Assembly (NCBI RefSeq): GCF_004571135.1
Contig: NZ_SPSB01000003.1
Span: forward strand, 682,001-746,000
Source: Algoriphagus kandeliae
GTDB taxonomy: Bacteria > Bacteroidota > Bacteroidia > Cytophagales > Cyclobacteriaceae
DNA: 64,000 nt
Direction of reading: 5' to 3'
Below are positions 1 through 9,600 of the stretch, piece after piece (position 1 is the stretch's first letter; each line of letters begins with the position of its first letter). The notes beneath the pieces are model-generated. The model did no database searches, had not been told where the DNA came from, and saw only the letters and a list, made by a program, of their open reading frames with translations. A program made the position numbers and the translations under genes.

Positions 1-1
1 A

Positions 2-562
2 ATGAAATACCTAATTGTAGGACTTGGAAATATTGGACCGGCTTACGAGCTCACAAGGCATAATATAGGCTTTCTGACTTTGGATCGACTGGCAGATAAA
101 TTCGAAGCGGAATGGAAAAGTGACCGTTTGGCTTTTAAAAGCGAAATCAAATATAAAGGTCGAAGTATCCATCTAATTAAACCAACTACCTACATGAATC
201 TCAGTGGAAAGGCAGTAAATTATTGGATGAAGGAACTGAAAATTCCAAAGGAAAACCTACTTGTAGTAGTTGATGAGGTGGCATTACCCTTTTCTAAATT
301 GAGAATGCGGGCAAAAGGTAGTTCTGCTGGACATAATGGCCTGAAAAATATTGAAGACCTAACCGGGGGCCAAAATTACCCAAGATTACGAATGGGAATA
401 GGAAATGATTTCCCTAAAGGAAAGCAAGTAGAATATGTACTGGGAAGGTTTAGCGAGAAAGAATTTGAAGAACTCCCAATCATGATGGATAAAGCCATCG
501 AAATGATTTTAGCTTTCTGCAGGATCGGCATTTCCCAGACTATGACTCAATTCAACGATTGA
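2..562 (+). CDS. pth: Peptidyl-tRNA hydrolase
   Basis: Recycles peptidyl-tRNA dropped by stalled ribosomes by cutting the ester between peptide and tRNA; cytosolic. The 186-residue length is normal for bacterial Pth. The N-terminal GLGN motif with Asn10, the catalytic His20 in LTRHN, the TYMNLSG loop with Asn66 and the SAGHNGLK motif near residue 111 are all present. The loop usually reading DD/DE-x-DLP is here DEVALPFSKLR, slightly divergent but keeping the acidic pair at 91-92. The ATG lies one base from the window edge and matches the family N-terminus, so the gene looks complete. What lies upstream is not visible. Confidence 0.97.
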   Translation: MKYLIVGLGNIGPAYELTRHNIGFLTLDRLADKFEAEWKSDRLAFKSEIKYKGRSIHLIKPTTYMNLSGKAVNYWMKELKIPKENLLVVVDEVALPFSKLRMRAKGSSAGHNGLKNIEDLTGGQNYPRLRMGIGNDFPKGKQVEYVLGRFSEKEFEELPIMMDKAIEMILAFCRIGISQTMTQFND

Positions 563-569
563 TCAAAGA

Positions 570-600
570 TTTGGATTTGATTTTGTAACCCTGTACTTTG
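570..600 (+). promoter_or_regulatory. Putative promoter of metZ leader
   Basis: TTTG at 570-573 and TACTTTG at 594-600 are separated by 20 bases. They resemble the Bacteroidota -33 TTTG / -7 TAnnTTTG consensus, with one base fewer in the -7 box. The position just upstream of the riboswitch makes it the likely promoter of metZ. Assigned by eye. Confidence 0.5.
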
Positions 601-617
601 CAGCACTTCAGGTAAAG

Positions 618-718
618 ATTTATAAAGAAGAGGTAAGAGACTAGGCTCGATGACCCTCTGGCAACCATTCGATTCAATGAAAAGGTGCCAATTCCTACCC
701 TTTCAGGGAACTATAAAT
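618..718 (+). ncRNA. SAM-I (S-box) riboswitch
   Basis: The closing P1 helix is formed by ATTTATA at 618-624 and TATAAAT at 712-718. Between them stand the conserved S-box blocks: AAGAGACTAGGCTCGATGA, the CTCTGGCAACC segment and AAGGTGCCAATTCC. Their order and spacing match the SAM-I aptamer. It lies directly before metZ, so S-adenosylmethionine should reduce expression. I see no strong terminator hairpin between the aptamer and the start codon, so the output could be translational or use a less obvious expression platform. Confidence 0.87.
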
Positions 719-810
719 TGTAAGATTGCGATCCTATTACTTTTTAGTTCTTATTCGCTCGGGTTGGACTTTTATAATCAACTCCTGATTTTCATCCAAA
801 TCCAATCAGT

Positions 811-1986
811 ATGAGTCAGCATTTTGAAACCAAAGCTATCCGGATTAACTCTTCCAAATCCAATCAAAAAGAGCATTCAAGCCCTATTTACCTTACTTCC
901 AGTTTTACTTTTGATTCTGCAGAAGAGGCTCGGGCAACTTTTGCAGATGAAATCGAAGGGAATATTTATTCCCGCTACGCCAATCCCAATACAAGCGAAC
1001 TCATTGAAAAAATATGTGCCGCGGAAGGAACAGAAGATGGGATTGCCACTGCTTCTGGGATGGCTGCAATGTTTGCCAGTATTGCCTCTCTTTTGCAGCA
1101 AGGGGACCACATTTTGGCATCTCGATCTTTATTTGGATCCACTCACCAACTCTTGACGCGAATTTTCCCCAAGTGGGGAATCTCATCCACCTATGGAGAT
1201 ATTTCAGATTATGAAAATTGGGACCGACTAATTCAGCCTAACACCAAAATGCTATTTCTGGAAACCCCTTCCAACCCTGGTTTGGAAATCATCGACTTGG
1301 AATGGGCTGGGAAATTCGCTGAGTCTCATAATCTGATTTTGGTGGTTGATAATTGTTTTGCCACCCCATACTTACAGCAGCCAGCCAAATGGGGAGCACA
1401 CTTAGTTGCTCATTCAGCGACGAAGTTTATCGATGGACAAGGAAGAGTTTTAGGAGGATTAATTTTAGGTAAAAAAGAGCTGATTAAAGAGGTTCAGTTT
1501 TTCACAAGACATACAGGCCCTGCTATTTCGCCTTTTAACTCCTGGATTTTATCCAAGAGTATGGAAACATTGGCTGTTCGAATGGATAGACATTGCAGCA
1601 GTGCCTTAAAAATTGCAGAACATTTCCAATCACATCCAGAGATTGAGCAGGTACGATATCCATTCCTCAAATCTCATCCTCAGTATCACCTAGCTATCAA
1701 ACAAATGAGCCAAGGTGGGGGAATTCTCACCTTGCAATTAAAAGGTGGCTTAACTAGGGTACAGAGATTTATTGATCAACTGGAGATGATTTCCATCACT
1801 GCCAATCTAGGAGATAGCCGAACAATTATCACGCATCCGGCATCGACGACTCACAGTAAACTGAGTGAAGAAGAAAGACTTCGAGTTGGGATTACAGATG
1901 GACTCGTCCGAGTATCGGTGGGATTGGAACATCCAGAAGATATTCTGTCAGATATCGAAAAGGCATTGGAAAGATCAAAAAAATAG
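811..1986 (+). CDS. metZ: O-succinylhomoserine sulfhydrylase (PLP-dependent)
   Basis: Cys/Met-metabolism PLP enzyme family, 391 residues, cytosolic. It is predicted to make homocysteine from an O-acylhomoserine and sulfide in methionine synthesis. The PLP Schiff-base lysine is Lys205 in the SATKFIDGQGR motif, which is typical of the MetZ subgroup rather than cystathionine gamma-synthase. YSRYANPN (residues 53-60) and the ETPSNPG substrate/PLP region (151-157) are present. The SAM riboswitch upstream supports the methionine role. Acetyl- versus succinyl-homoserine preference cannot be read from the sequence. The stop codon is part of a perfect palindromic hairpin. Confidence 0.92.
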   Translation: MSQHFETKAIRINSSKSNQKEHSSPIYLTSSFTFDSAEEARATFADEIEGNIYSRYANPNTSELIEKICAAEGTEDGIATASGMAAMFASIASLLQQGDHILASRSLFGSTHQLLTRIFPKWGISSTYGDISDYENWDRLIQPNTKMLFLETPSNPGLEIIDLEWAGKFAESHNLILVVDNCFATPYLQQPAKWGAHLVAHSATKFIDGQGRVLGGLILGKKELIKEVQFFTRHTGPAISPFNSWILSKSMETLAVRMDRHCSSALKIAEHFQSHPEIEQVRYPFLKSHPQYHLAIKQMSQGGGILTLQLKGGLTRVQRFIDQLEMISITANLGDSRTIITHPASTTHSKLSEEERLRVGITDGLVRVSVGLEHPEDILSDIEKALERSKK

Positions 1987-2004
1987 GGCTTTAAAGCCCT
2001 ATTT
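1981..2004. terminator. Bidirectional hairpin between metZ and CBS gene
   Basis: A perfect 12-bp inverted repeat without a spacer, AAATAGGGCTTT / AAAGCCCTATTT. It starts inside the last codons of metZ, includes its TAG stop, and ends four bases before the convergent CBS-protein stop. The GGGC core flanked by A and T makes it a plausible terminator in both directions. Confidence 0.75.
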
Positions 2005-2007
2005 CAT

Positions 2008-2469
2008 TTACCAAGTAGTGGATTTCAATTTTGGAAAAGCCCGGATGACATCACTCAAACTAATTTGACCTACTAATTTCCCGTCCTTTAAAACAGGGAA
2101 TCGTCTTTTTTTCAGCTCTAAAAATTTTCCTGCCGCATCAAACAAGGATAAGTCAGGAGATAAAGTAATTACCTCACTTGTCATATGCTCTTTGACTTTA
2201 GCTGGGAATTTTGGCGTATTGGTATACTTTCCTTTGATAATTTCCTTCAAGCAATCGACTTCGGAAATTATCCCTACCAAACCACCCGATTCATCAACCA
2301 CGGGGGCACCGGAAATTTTACGCCTTGTCAACACCTCAAGAACCTGATCAATAGTGTCCTCTGGATGGAAGGTGACAAGATTGGTGCTCATGTGATCTCG
2401 TACGAGAATGGGAGTAGGAGTAGTTCGCTTGGATGCTACCATACGAACTCCTTGGAAACTTTTTACCAT
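2008..2469 (-). CDS. Tandem CBS-domain protein
   Basis: A 153-residue stand-alone CBS pair. The first repeat covers about residues 22-78 (VRDHMSTNLVTF, GAPVVDE, LVGIISEVDCL) and the second about 91-146 (VKEHMTSEVITL, FPVLKDGKLVGQISLSD). CBS pairs sense adenine nucleotides or SAM in many proteins. No catalytic domain is attached, so it may act by binding a partner. Its 3' end converges with metZ at a shared hairpin. The ligand cannot be predicted, and the nearness to a SAM-controlled gene may be coincidence. Confidence 0.88.
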   Translation of the reverse strand: MVKSFQGVRMVASKRTTPTPILVRDHMSTNLVTFHPEDTIDQVLEVLTRRKISGAPVVDESGGLVGIISEVDCLKEIIKGKYTNTPKFPAKVKEHMTSEVITLSPDLSLFDAAGKFLELKKRRFPVLKDGKLVGQISLSDVIRAFPKLKSTTW

Positions 2470-2579
2470 AGCCTTTGAATTTAAAATTGGATGAATAATA
2501 TACTGAAAATCATCACTTTTTCAAATTATTAATCCAGATAAAATTAATTCTCAGGCTTTTATTCTATCAATATGATTTT

Positions 2580-4115
2580 CTAAAAAATTTTATTTCTAAG
2601 CAAAATTAATGGCCGCCAGTTTTCAGAAGGCTTTTTATACAAATCATCAAAATCAAATGCTCCTACCAAAATATCTTGATCCTCATCTTGATCTATATCT
2701 CCCTTAGCGATAATTAGGAAATTTGCATCCGAATCCAAGCCAGAGACATAAGGCTGAAATTGATATAGCCCTTTATTCTCGAAGTAAATCAAGTCTTGCT
2801 TAGGAGACTGCTTGGTGTCAGGAAAAAAGGAAATAGCCACTAAATCCACATCCCCATCTTGATCAAAATCATCAGCCTTAATCCCACTTGCGCCATACAT
2901 CGGATAAAACCAAGTTTCTTCAAATTCAAGACCTCCCTTGTTTTTAAAAATCCGGACTCCATGGAAATTTTTGAAAATTTGAGATAAATCTGCATTGTCT
3001 CCATTCACCATCACAATATCTAATAGACCATCCCGGTTAATATCTACCAGTTGAAAATCACTACTTCCAAAGGCAGGTTGAAACTCCAAAAGCACCTTCT
3101 CCGAGAAGCGTTGATCTCCGACATTTTCCCAAAAATAAATCCCCTCCCGAGCTTGAGTCATCATCCCAATCACATCCAGGTCTCCATCTTGATCAAAATC
3201 CACCAATTCTACTTTCCGTGCACCCGGCAAAGCCTTTAATACTACCTCTTCTTTTCCATTCTCTTTTGAAAAAAATACGCTCAATTTACCCAGATGATTG
3301 CCGAACTGAGAAATCACGCGATCCTCTCTCCCATCCCCATTCAAATCCCCAACAGCCAAATCAACTGGACGCATTAGTTTGCTATTAAGACGGGTTGCTT
3401 CCCATTTTTGACCTACTTTTTCTAACTGTTCTAATGTCCCTAAAGAATCATTGGAAGGATCCATTAGCCCCATCGAAAGCAACTCAAAACCCGTTTGATT
3501 AAAATGTATGGAAACCGGTGCCACATCAGTGATCAAGGAATCAACAAGCTTGAAGCCCTCATCAAATTTCAGTTGAAAAAGCCTTTTGAATCGATGACCC
3601 AACCAAATATTGGAATCATCATCCACATGAATCATAGTAATCAGATCAGGGTATAAAAAATCAATTTCAGGAATTTCCACTTCGAAATTTGGAATACCTA
3701 CTTTAGGAGAAATTTTTTCCTTTTGAGGAAGAGGAGTTGTAGGCGCTGATTCCAAATAATAGTTTTTCAGCTTTTGCCAATCATCCCGCTTGATAAGTGG
3801 AATTTCAGAATAGATTCCCTTTGGAACGCCATTATCAGCGGGAAGCGTAACACCAAAATCCTCTGCTAGGTATAAACCCATTCGCATTCGCATATCTGGA
3901 AGCACTTTGGTCTCCCAAGTGTTTCTGTCCAAAATTTCCGGATCGGGTTTCAGATGACAATTTCCACAGTATAGCTCTGCGAGTTTTTCCCCATCCAAAT
4001 TCAAATCCATTTGGGATAATTGGTATAAACTTGGAACAGGCTGTTTTCGCTCAGAAATTGGCCCACATGCAGAAAAAATAAAAATCAAAAGTATGAAGGG
4101 AACTAATCTTATCAT
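2580..4115 (-). CDS. FG-GAP/VCBS repeat lipoprotein with CxxCH heme motif
   Basis: A 511-residue predicted lipoprotein: hydrophobic leader with lipobox IFSAC, Cys17. A CGNCH motif at residues 50-54 looks like a covalent heme c site. The rest, from about residue 150, is a chain of FG-GAP/VCBS beta-propeller blades recognisable by repeated calcium-loop motifs such as DLNGDGRED, DFDQDGDLD, DINRDGLLD, DFDQDGDVD and DIDQDEDQD. Its ATG overlaps the cutC stop (ATGA), so it is the last gene of a coupled operon with cutC and the asparaginase. A surface or periplasmic redox or carbohydrate-binding role is possible; the substrate is unknown. Only one CxxCH is seen. Confidence 0.85.
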   Translation of the reverse strand: MIRLVPFILLIFIFSACGPISERKQPVPSLYQLSQMDLNLDGEKLAELYCGNCHLKPDPEILDRNTWETKVLPDMRMRMGLYLAEDFGVTLPADNGVPKGIYSEIPLIKRDDWQKLKNYYLESAPTTPLPQKEKISPKVGIPNFEVEIPEIDFLYPDLITMIHVDDDSNIWLGHRFKRLFQLKFDEGFKLVDSLITDVAPVSIHFNQTGFELLSMGLMDPSNDSLGTLEQLEKVGQKWEATRLNSKLMRPVDLAVGDLNGDGREDRVISQFGNHLGKLSVFFSKENGKEEVVLKALPGARKVELVDFDQDGDLDVIGMMTQAREGIYFWENVGDQRFSEKVLLEFQPAFGSSDFQLVDINRDGLLDIVMVNGDNADLSQIFKNFHGVRIFKNKGGLEFEETWFYPMYGASGIKADDFDQDGDVDLVAISFFPDTKQSPKQDLIYFENKGLYQFQPYVSGLDSDANFLIIAKGDIDQDEDQDILVGAFDFDDLYKKPSENWRPLILLRNKIF

Positions 4116-4852
4116 TCCTTAAACGCCTCCAAAAACTCTTCAACAATAATTTGATCAATCCCTAAATGAAATTTAAAATCCTCTGAATTGGTGGAAAATT
4201 GTACTTCCGGATTAAAATATTGATTAATGGATCTGACTTTGGTTTTACAGGATGCATGAATCTCTTGGAAACCTTCCCATTTCTTCAGCTGAAGCACATG
4301 GTCAGGTTTGGAGCCACCTCCTGGCATAATGATTATTCGTCCTGCGGCTTTTTGAATCAACTTTTCGATAAAAGCTATTCCTTCAGTCACCGAATTTTTA
4401 GCTCCTGAGGTCAGTATTCTTCGAAATCCTAATCGAATAATCTCCTCCAAGGACTCTTCAGGACTTCGACAGACATCAAAAGCTCTATGAAAAGTACATG
4501 GTTTTCCTGAAGCAGCTCGAAGAAGGCTTTCGCAAGCCTCTGAATGAATATTTCCATCAGCGTCTAAAACACCAAATACAAATCCATCTGCTCCCATTTC
4601 ACCCAAAATCTCAATATCCTTTTTCATGACCAACAACTCTTTGGGCGAATAACAAAAATCCCCTCCTCTTGGTCGAATCATGACAAAGACCGGAATATCT
4701 AATTCACTTTTCAGAGTTTGAAGCATCCCGGCACTGGGAGTCTCTCCTCCTTCAGGAAAATTTGCACACAATTCCAATCGATGCACTCCAAATCGAGCAG
4801 CATCCAAGGCTGATTGAATATTAAAAACGGGGGCCTCCAGTAAATATTCCAT
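4112..4852 (-). CDS. cutC: CutC family TIM-barrel protein
   Basis: CutC family, about 246 residues from the MEYLLEAPVF start. I chose this ATG over an in-frame one eight codons upstream because it matches the family N-terminus and sits one base after the preceding stop. Family hallmarks are RLELCANFPEGGETPSAG, MIRPRGGDF, FHRAFDV, RRILTSGA and the glycine-rich IIIMPGGGS. The family was named for copper tolerance in E. coli, but that role is disputed and the biochemical activity is not settled. The gene is coupled at both ends, to an aspartylglucosaminidase upstream and a heme-motif FG-GAP lipoprotein downstream, which points away from simple copper homeostasis. No signal peptide, so probably cytosolic. 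Confidence 0.92.
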   Translation of the reverse strand: MEYLLEAPVFNIQSALDAARFGVHRLELCANFPEGGETPSAGMLQTLKSELDIPVFVMIRPRGGDFCYSPKELLVMKKDIEILGEMGADGFVFGVLDADGNIHSEACESLLRAASGKPCTFHRAFDVCRSPEESLEEIIRLGFRRILTSGAKNSVTEGIAFIEKLIQKAAGRIIIMPGGGSKPDHVLQLKKWEGFQEIHASCKTKVRSINQYFNPEVQFSTNSEDFKFHLGIDQIIVEEFLEAFKE

Positions 4853-4853
4853 G

Positions 4854-5834
4854 TTAAAAATGACTCTTTGAGTCAATTAATTCATTACTAGTCAGATTAG
4901 CTTTGGCGAAATTAAATCCAGGGTGAACAGCGAAAGCACCCACTTCACCATCTTTATTTATCGCCAAAAACCCAGCTTGAATATCTGCAATATTTTTTCT
5001 GTTTTTTGAAATCAATCGTCTTACTGCTTCTTCACAAGCTTCCTGTGGGCTTCTTCCCTGTCGCATCAATTCTACAATCAGAAAACTCCCACAAATCCGA
5101 ATAATCGACTCTCCTAGCCCCGTAGCTGTAGCAGCCCCCGCTTCATCATCCACGTACAATCCTGCCCCAATAATTGGACTATCACCTACTCGTCCATGCA
5201 TTTTGTAAGCAAGCCCACTTGTCGTACAGCTGCCAGCTAATTTCCCTTTATCATCCATGCCAATCATCCCTATGGTATCATGGTTTTCGATATTAATAAC
5301 AGGCTTGTATTTGCTGGTTTTTTTCCATTCATCATAAGCTTCTTGAGCCTTGGGACTCAACTCTTCTTTTTCCAGTGGGAATCCCTCAGCAATCGCAAAT
5401 TGCCGAGCTCCTTCTCCTGCCAGCATAACATGGGGGGTTTTTTCCATCACCGCTCTTGCCAGTGTGATTGGGTGTTTGATTTGACGAACAAAAGCCACTG
5501 AGCCGCAGGACCCGTCTCCAGTCATAATGGAGGCATCCAAAGTAGTAATCCCCTCCCTGTCAGGCAGACCCTGCAACCCAACAGATAAATTATCCATGTC
5601 CAATTCTGTATCCTTCACTCCCGTCTCCACCGCATCCAAAATACTTCCAGTCTGCTTGAACTTCTCAATGGCAGCAACATTAGCTGGAAGACCATGATTC
5701 CAAGTCGAAAGAATCAAAGGTCCGTCTGCCTTTTTTCTAGAAAAATCAATCCGGGGAAGTGCATGGCTGAGAGTTGGTAGAGCGACCAAAGAACCGAGTA
5801 AGGATTTTTTAATAAACTTTCTTCTTTGAGACAT
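4854..5834 (-). CDS. N4-(beta-N-acetylglucosaminyl)-L-asparaginase
   Basis: A 326-residue Ntn hydrolase of the glycosylasparaginase family, which splits the GlcNAc-Asn bond of degraded N-glycoproteins. The precursor cleaves itself before a Thr nucleophile, here Thr187 in NHDTIGM. Substrate-site motifs follow: SCTTSGLAYKMHGRVGDSP and GAATATGLGE. The N-terminus has a twin-arginine-like leader (SQRRKFIKKSLLG, then an Ala-rich stretch), so export to the periplasm is likely. First gene of a coupled operon with cutC and a heme-motif lipoprotein. Plain isoaspartyl peptidase activity is an alternative, but the motifs favour the glycosyl form. Confidence 0.92.
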   Translation of the reverse strand: MSQRRKFIKKSLLGSLVALPTLSHALPRIDFSRKKADGPLILSTWNHGLPANVAAIEKFKQTGSILDAVETGVKDTELDMDNLSVGLQGLPDREGITTLDASIMTGDGSCGSVAFVRQIKHPITLARAVMEKTPHVMLAGEGARQFAIAEGFPLEKEELSPKAQEAYDEWKKTSKYKPVINIENHDTIGMIGMDDKGKLAGSCTTSGLAYKMHGRVGDSPIIGAGLYVDDEAGAATATGLGESIIRICGSFLIVELMRQGRSPQEACEEAVRRLISKNRKNIADIQAGFLAINKDGEVGAFAVHPGFNFAKANLTSNELIDSKSHF

Positions 5835-5911
5835 GAATGATAATTTAGATGAAGTTTTGAAAAGATTAATATCAAGGCTTTTTCTTCAATTTCCCACCAA
5901 ATCTTAAAAAA

Positions 5912-6673
5912 ATGAGACCTTATCTCCTCAAAGAATGCACTTGGAAATCCTTAAAAACTCATCGATATGAATTAGCAGTTTTGCCTTGGGGTGCAACCGA
6001 AGCGCATAATTACCATCTTCCTTATGGAACTGACATTTTCGAGGCTGATGCCATTAGCGCGGAGGCAGGTCGAAAGGCTTGGGAAAAAGGCGGGAATTTA
6101 GTCGTATTACCAACCATCCCTTTTGGAGTCAATACTGGACAGGCAGATATTTATTTGGACATTAATATGAATCCAAGTACGCAAATGGCCATTATTCGAG
6201 ATGTATTAGAAGTTTTAAATAGACAGGGAGTTAAAAAGTTTTTGATCCTCAACAGCCATGGTGGAAATGATTTCAAAACAGCTCTGCGCGAATTAGGGCT
6301 TCAATTTCCGGACATGCTTCTGTTCACTTCTAATTGGTTTCAAGCCCTTGACAAAAGCCAATACTTTGAGGAAGAGGGGGATCATGCAGACGAAATGGAA
6401 ACCGCATTGATTCAGCATTTACATCCCGAATTGGTTTTACCACTTGAGGAAGCTGGAGATGGAAAGGATAAAAAATCCAGCATTCAGGGTGTAAGAGAAA
6501 GGTGGGCTTGGGCCGAGCGAAAATGGTCTCAAGTAACCCAAGACACTGGAGTCGGAAATCCAAAAAAAGCCAATCCTGAAAAAGGAAAACGATATTTTGA
6601 AGATGTAACCGACAAAGTCGCCCAGCTATTCCTGGATATTTGCGAGGTGAAAACGGATGAGCTGTATCGTTAA
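5912..6673 (+). CDS. Creatininase-family amidohydrolase
   Basis: A 253-residue creatinine amidohydrolase-family metalloprotein. Metal ligands fit Glu30 and His32 in GATEAHNYHLPYGTD, Asp41 of the same block, His116 in NSHGGND and the acidic DHADEMET block (158-164). No signal peptide, so probably cytosolic. The family includes creatininase, MftE-like peptidases and riboflavin-pathway enzymes, so the substrate stays open. It is the only plus-strand gene in a minus-strand region, and its TAA overlaps the stop of the convergent giant lipoprotein gene within a TTAA. Confidence 0.87.
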   Translation: MRPYLLKECTWKSLKTHRYELAVLPWGATEAHNYHLPYGTDIFEADAISAEAGRKAWEKGGNLVVLPTIPFGVNTGQADIYLDINMNPSTQMAIIRDVLEVLNRQGVKKFLILNSHGGNDFKTALRELGLQFPDMLLFTSNWFQALDKSQYFEEEGDHADEMETALIQHLHPELVLPLEEAGDGKDKKSSIQGVRERWAWAERKWSQVTQDTGVGNPKKANPEKGKRYFEDVTDKVAQLFLDICEVKTDELYR

Positions 6674-9600
6674 TTCAATACAGCTCCATCCATTTCTTGA
6701 ACCTCCCCGCGGAAATTAACCGCTTTAATTCCTTTCACTCCCTCAGGAAGTCGAATCTCTCTGGAAGACTGGGATAAGAAGCCGCTTCCAAATCCAGTTT
6801 CGTAGCGGACGGTTTTCCCATTTTCTAATTCAACCACCACCGCTACAATATCCTGACTGGGCACAATGGTTTGCTCTTCCTTATTTTCCAATCTAAATAC
6901 CTTTAGCTCCCCTCTATTTTGAGAAGCGATCAAAAGCGGACTACCCGAAGCACGATTTAGCTTTACCAAAGCTTTGGCGTCACCCGGAACCAAGAATCCA
7001 CTTTCTCTTGTGGAAATTGATTCGAAGCCTCCTTGTCCATCTCCCAAAAGAACCAATCCGTTCAAGGCATCAAGTCTTCCAATGAAAATTTCATTCCCGA
7101 AATCATTTCCGACCAAAACAACATCCAAATACCCATCACCATTTACATCTTCGGAAACCAGCCCAAAAACAGGGGCTAATTGAGCTTCTTTAGGGAGTTG
7201 ATGAATTTCGAATTTTCCATTTCCTAGATTTTTCACATAAACAGATCGATCATAATTCCCCTCCAAAATCAAGGCATCTCTTCGCTCCTCTTCTGTAAAT
7301 AAAGTTTGCTCGGTTGCTTCGGCGTAGGTTTTATATCGCTCAAATTTTCTTCTGAAAAGAATACTTTGTCCATACAAATCATCCCAAAAATGGCTTGGAT
7401 AGGACTCAAAATTCCCAGAACGATCTTTGTACCAAGAGAAAATCACAGGGTCTACACTTCCATTATTGTCAAAGTCCTTGGCGTAAATTTTAAAGGGTTT
7501 TTCAAAAGAAGGATGGAAATGATTATTCGCTCCTAAATTCCCAACCACAAAATCCATATCCCCATCTTGGTCGAAATCACCGGATGCTATGGAATTCCAC
7601 CAGCCTTTATATTTTTCCAAACCAGTATCGGCCATCAATTCAAGTTTCCCATTTTGATTATGGAAAATTTGAATAGACATTAATTCGCCAACAACAACCA
7701 AATCAAGTGCTCCATCCAAATCCACATCCGACCAAATAGCATCGGTCACCATACCAATTTGACTTAATTCAGGCGCAACTTCATCCGTTACATTGCTTAG
7801 TGTACCTCCATTATTTTTCAGCAAAAAGCTCTTTTCTGGGTAAGGAAATTGAGCAAAAGGAGTTCTCCCTCCTACAAAAAGATCCAAGAATCCATCTTGA
7901 TCAAAGTCAGCAGCACGTACTACACTTCCACTTGCTTTCACTTCCTGAAAATTCTGATCTAGGGTAAAATTCCCTTTACCATCATTTAGGTACAGTCTAT
8001 CGTTATATTCAGTCGAGTTGGGCAAAAACTCATTACTTCCTCCTACCAAATACAAATCCAAATCTCCGTCATTATCCAAATCAAAAAGCAGAATTCCCAT
8101 CTCTTCGAAATTCGTGTTTTCATCTCCTATCAGTATTCTTTCTGAAAAGGTCCCGTCAGATTGCTGAATAAATGCGGTAGGTTCCTCACCCGACGAAGAC
8201 CCGACAATCAAATCTTCCATTCCATCCCCATTCAAGTCCCCTACAGCTAAGGCTGGCCCATATTGGGTTAACTTATGTGGTAAGGTCCGCTGTACATTGT
8301 AATCAATCTTATCCTGCTCCTGATGGACAAAAGAAATCCCAACCTGATCTGTCACTTCCTCAACAAGCGGACTTCCATTTTCGAAATCCAAAATAGCTAA
8401 GGAATATCTTCCGGGCTGTGATTGGCTGTAGTCTACAGAAAGGGTCTGATTTGGATCGACAGCAGAAAGCTGATTGATTCTTCCATCCGGCCAAATCACT
8501 TTTAGATCTGCGATAGTACGATTCTTACCCAAACCAAAGTGCATCATTGCATCAAGAGTGGACATATATCCTCGAACTAGCTGCTGCTCTTGAAAAAGTT
8601 TGGAACCATCGGAAAAAGTCAAAATTACCTTAGCTCCTAGACCTTGAGGGTTTAATTCAGGTCCCTGCAAATCGATTTTTAGATAATCTCCTTTGTTTTC
8701 TTTTTCATTCAGCAAATTCTCAAATACAAAGGCCGGGTCATTAATATTATTCACCACATAATCCAAATCCCCATCCAGATCCAAATCCACTAAGGCTGCG
8801 CCATTGGAAAATGAAGGCTTATCCAAACCCCATTCATTTCCACTATTGGCAAAAGTCCAGTCTCCCTGATTTTTAAAGGCATAATTTGGGATTTTTACTA
8901 TCGGAATAGAATCTAAAAGTTGTCTAACTGTAGCGATATTGCCAACGTCAGCCCGATAGTTTGCAAAATCCTTATCCGTAATATCCCGAGGAAAACCATT
9001 CGTGATAAGTAAGTCTCTCCATCCATCCTGATCAACATCTCCAAAAAGCGGCGACCAAGACCAATCAGTTTGATACATACCCGCATACATCCCTATTTCG
9101 CTAAATGGAGCTTCAGGACCATTATTCATATGGAGCATGTTTCGGACATGTTGGTATTCATAACCCCATTGTTCATTGCTGATATAGACTTGGTAGGAAT
9201 TCTTACCAATGGTTGTCTTTTTTCGATAGTTATCTTCACCCAGCATGTCTAAGGTGACGATATCAGGCATCATGTCATTATTGAAGTCTGATATATCTGA
9301 GCCCATGGAAAACTGACTTTGATGCTTCAATTTTTGGGAAATTTGATTCGAAAAAGTCCCATCCTGATTGTTGATGTAAAGCAAATCATTCGTTACATAA
9401 TCATTGGAAACATGGATATCAGGCCAACCGTCATTATTCAAGTCTGAGGTCAAAAGTCCCAAACCAAAGCCTTCAATAGTAATCCCTGCCTCAACAGTTA
9501 CATTTGTAAATGAGCCATCCCCGTTATTTCGATAGAAAGCATCATTATTAATGGCAGATCCATCCGTAATTTTTTCACGGTAATTCGAAGGTGTGATTTT

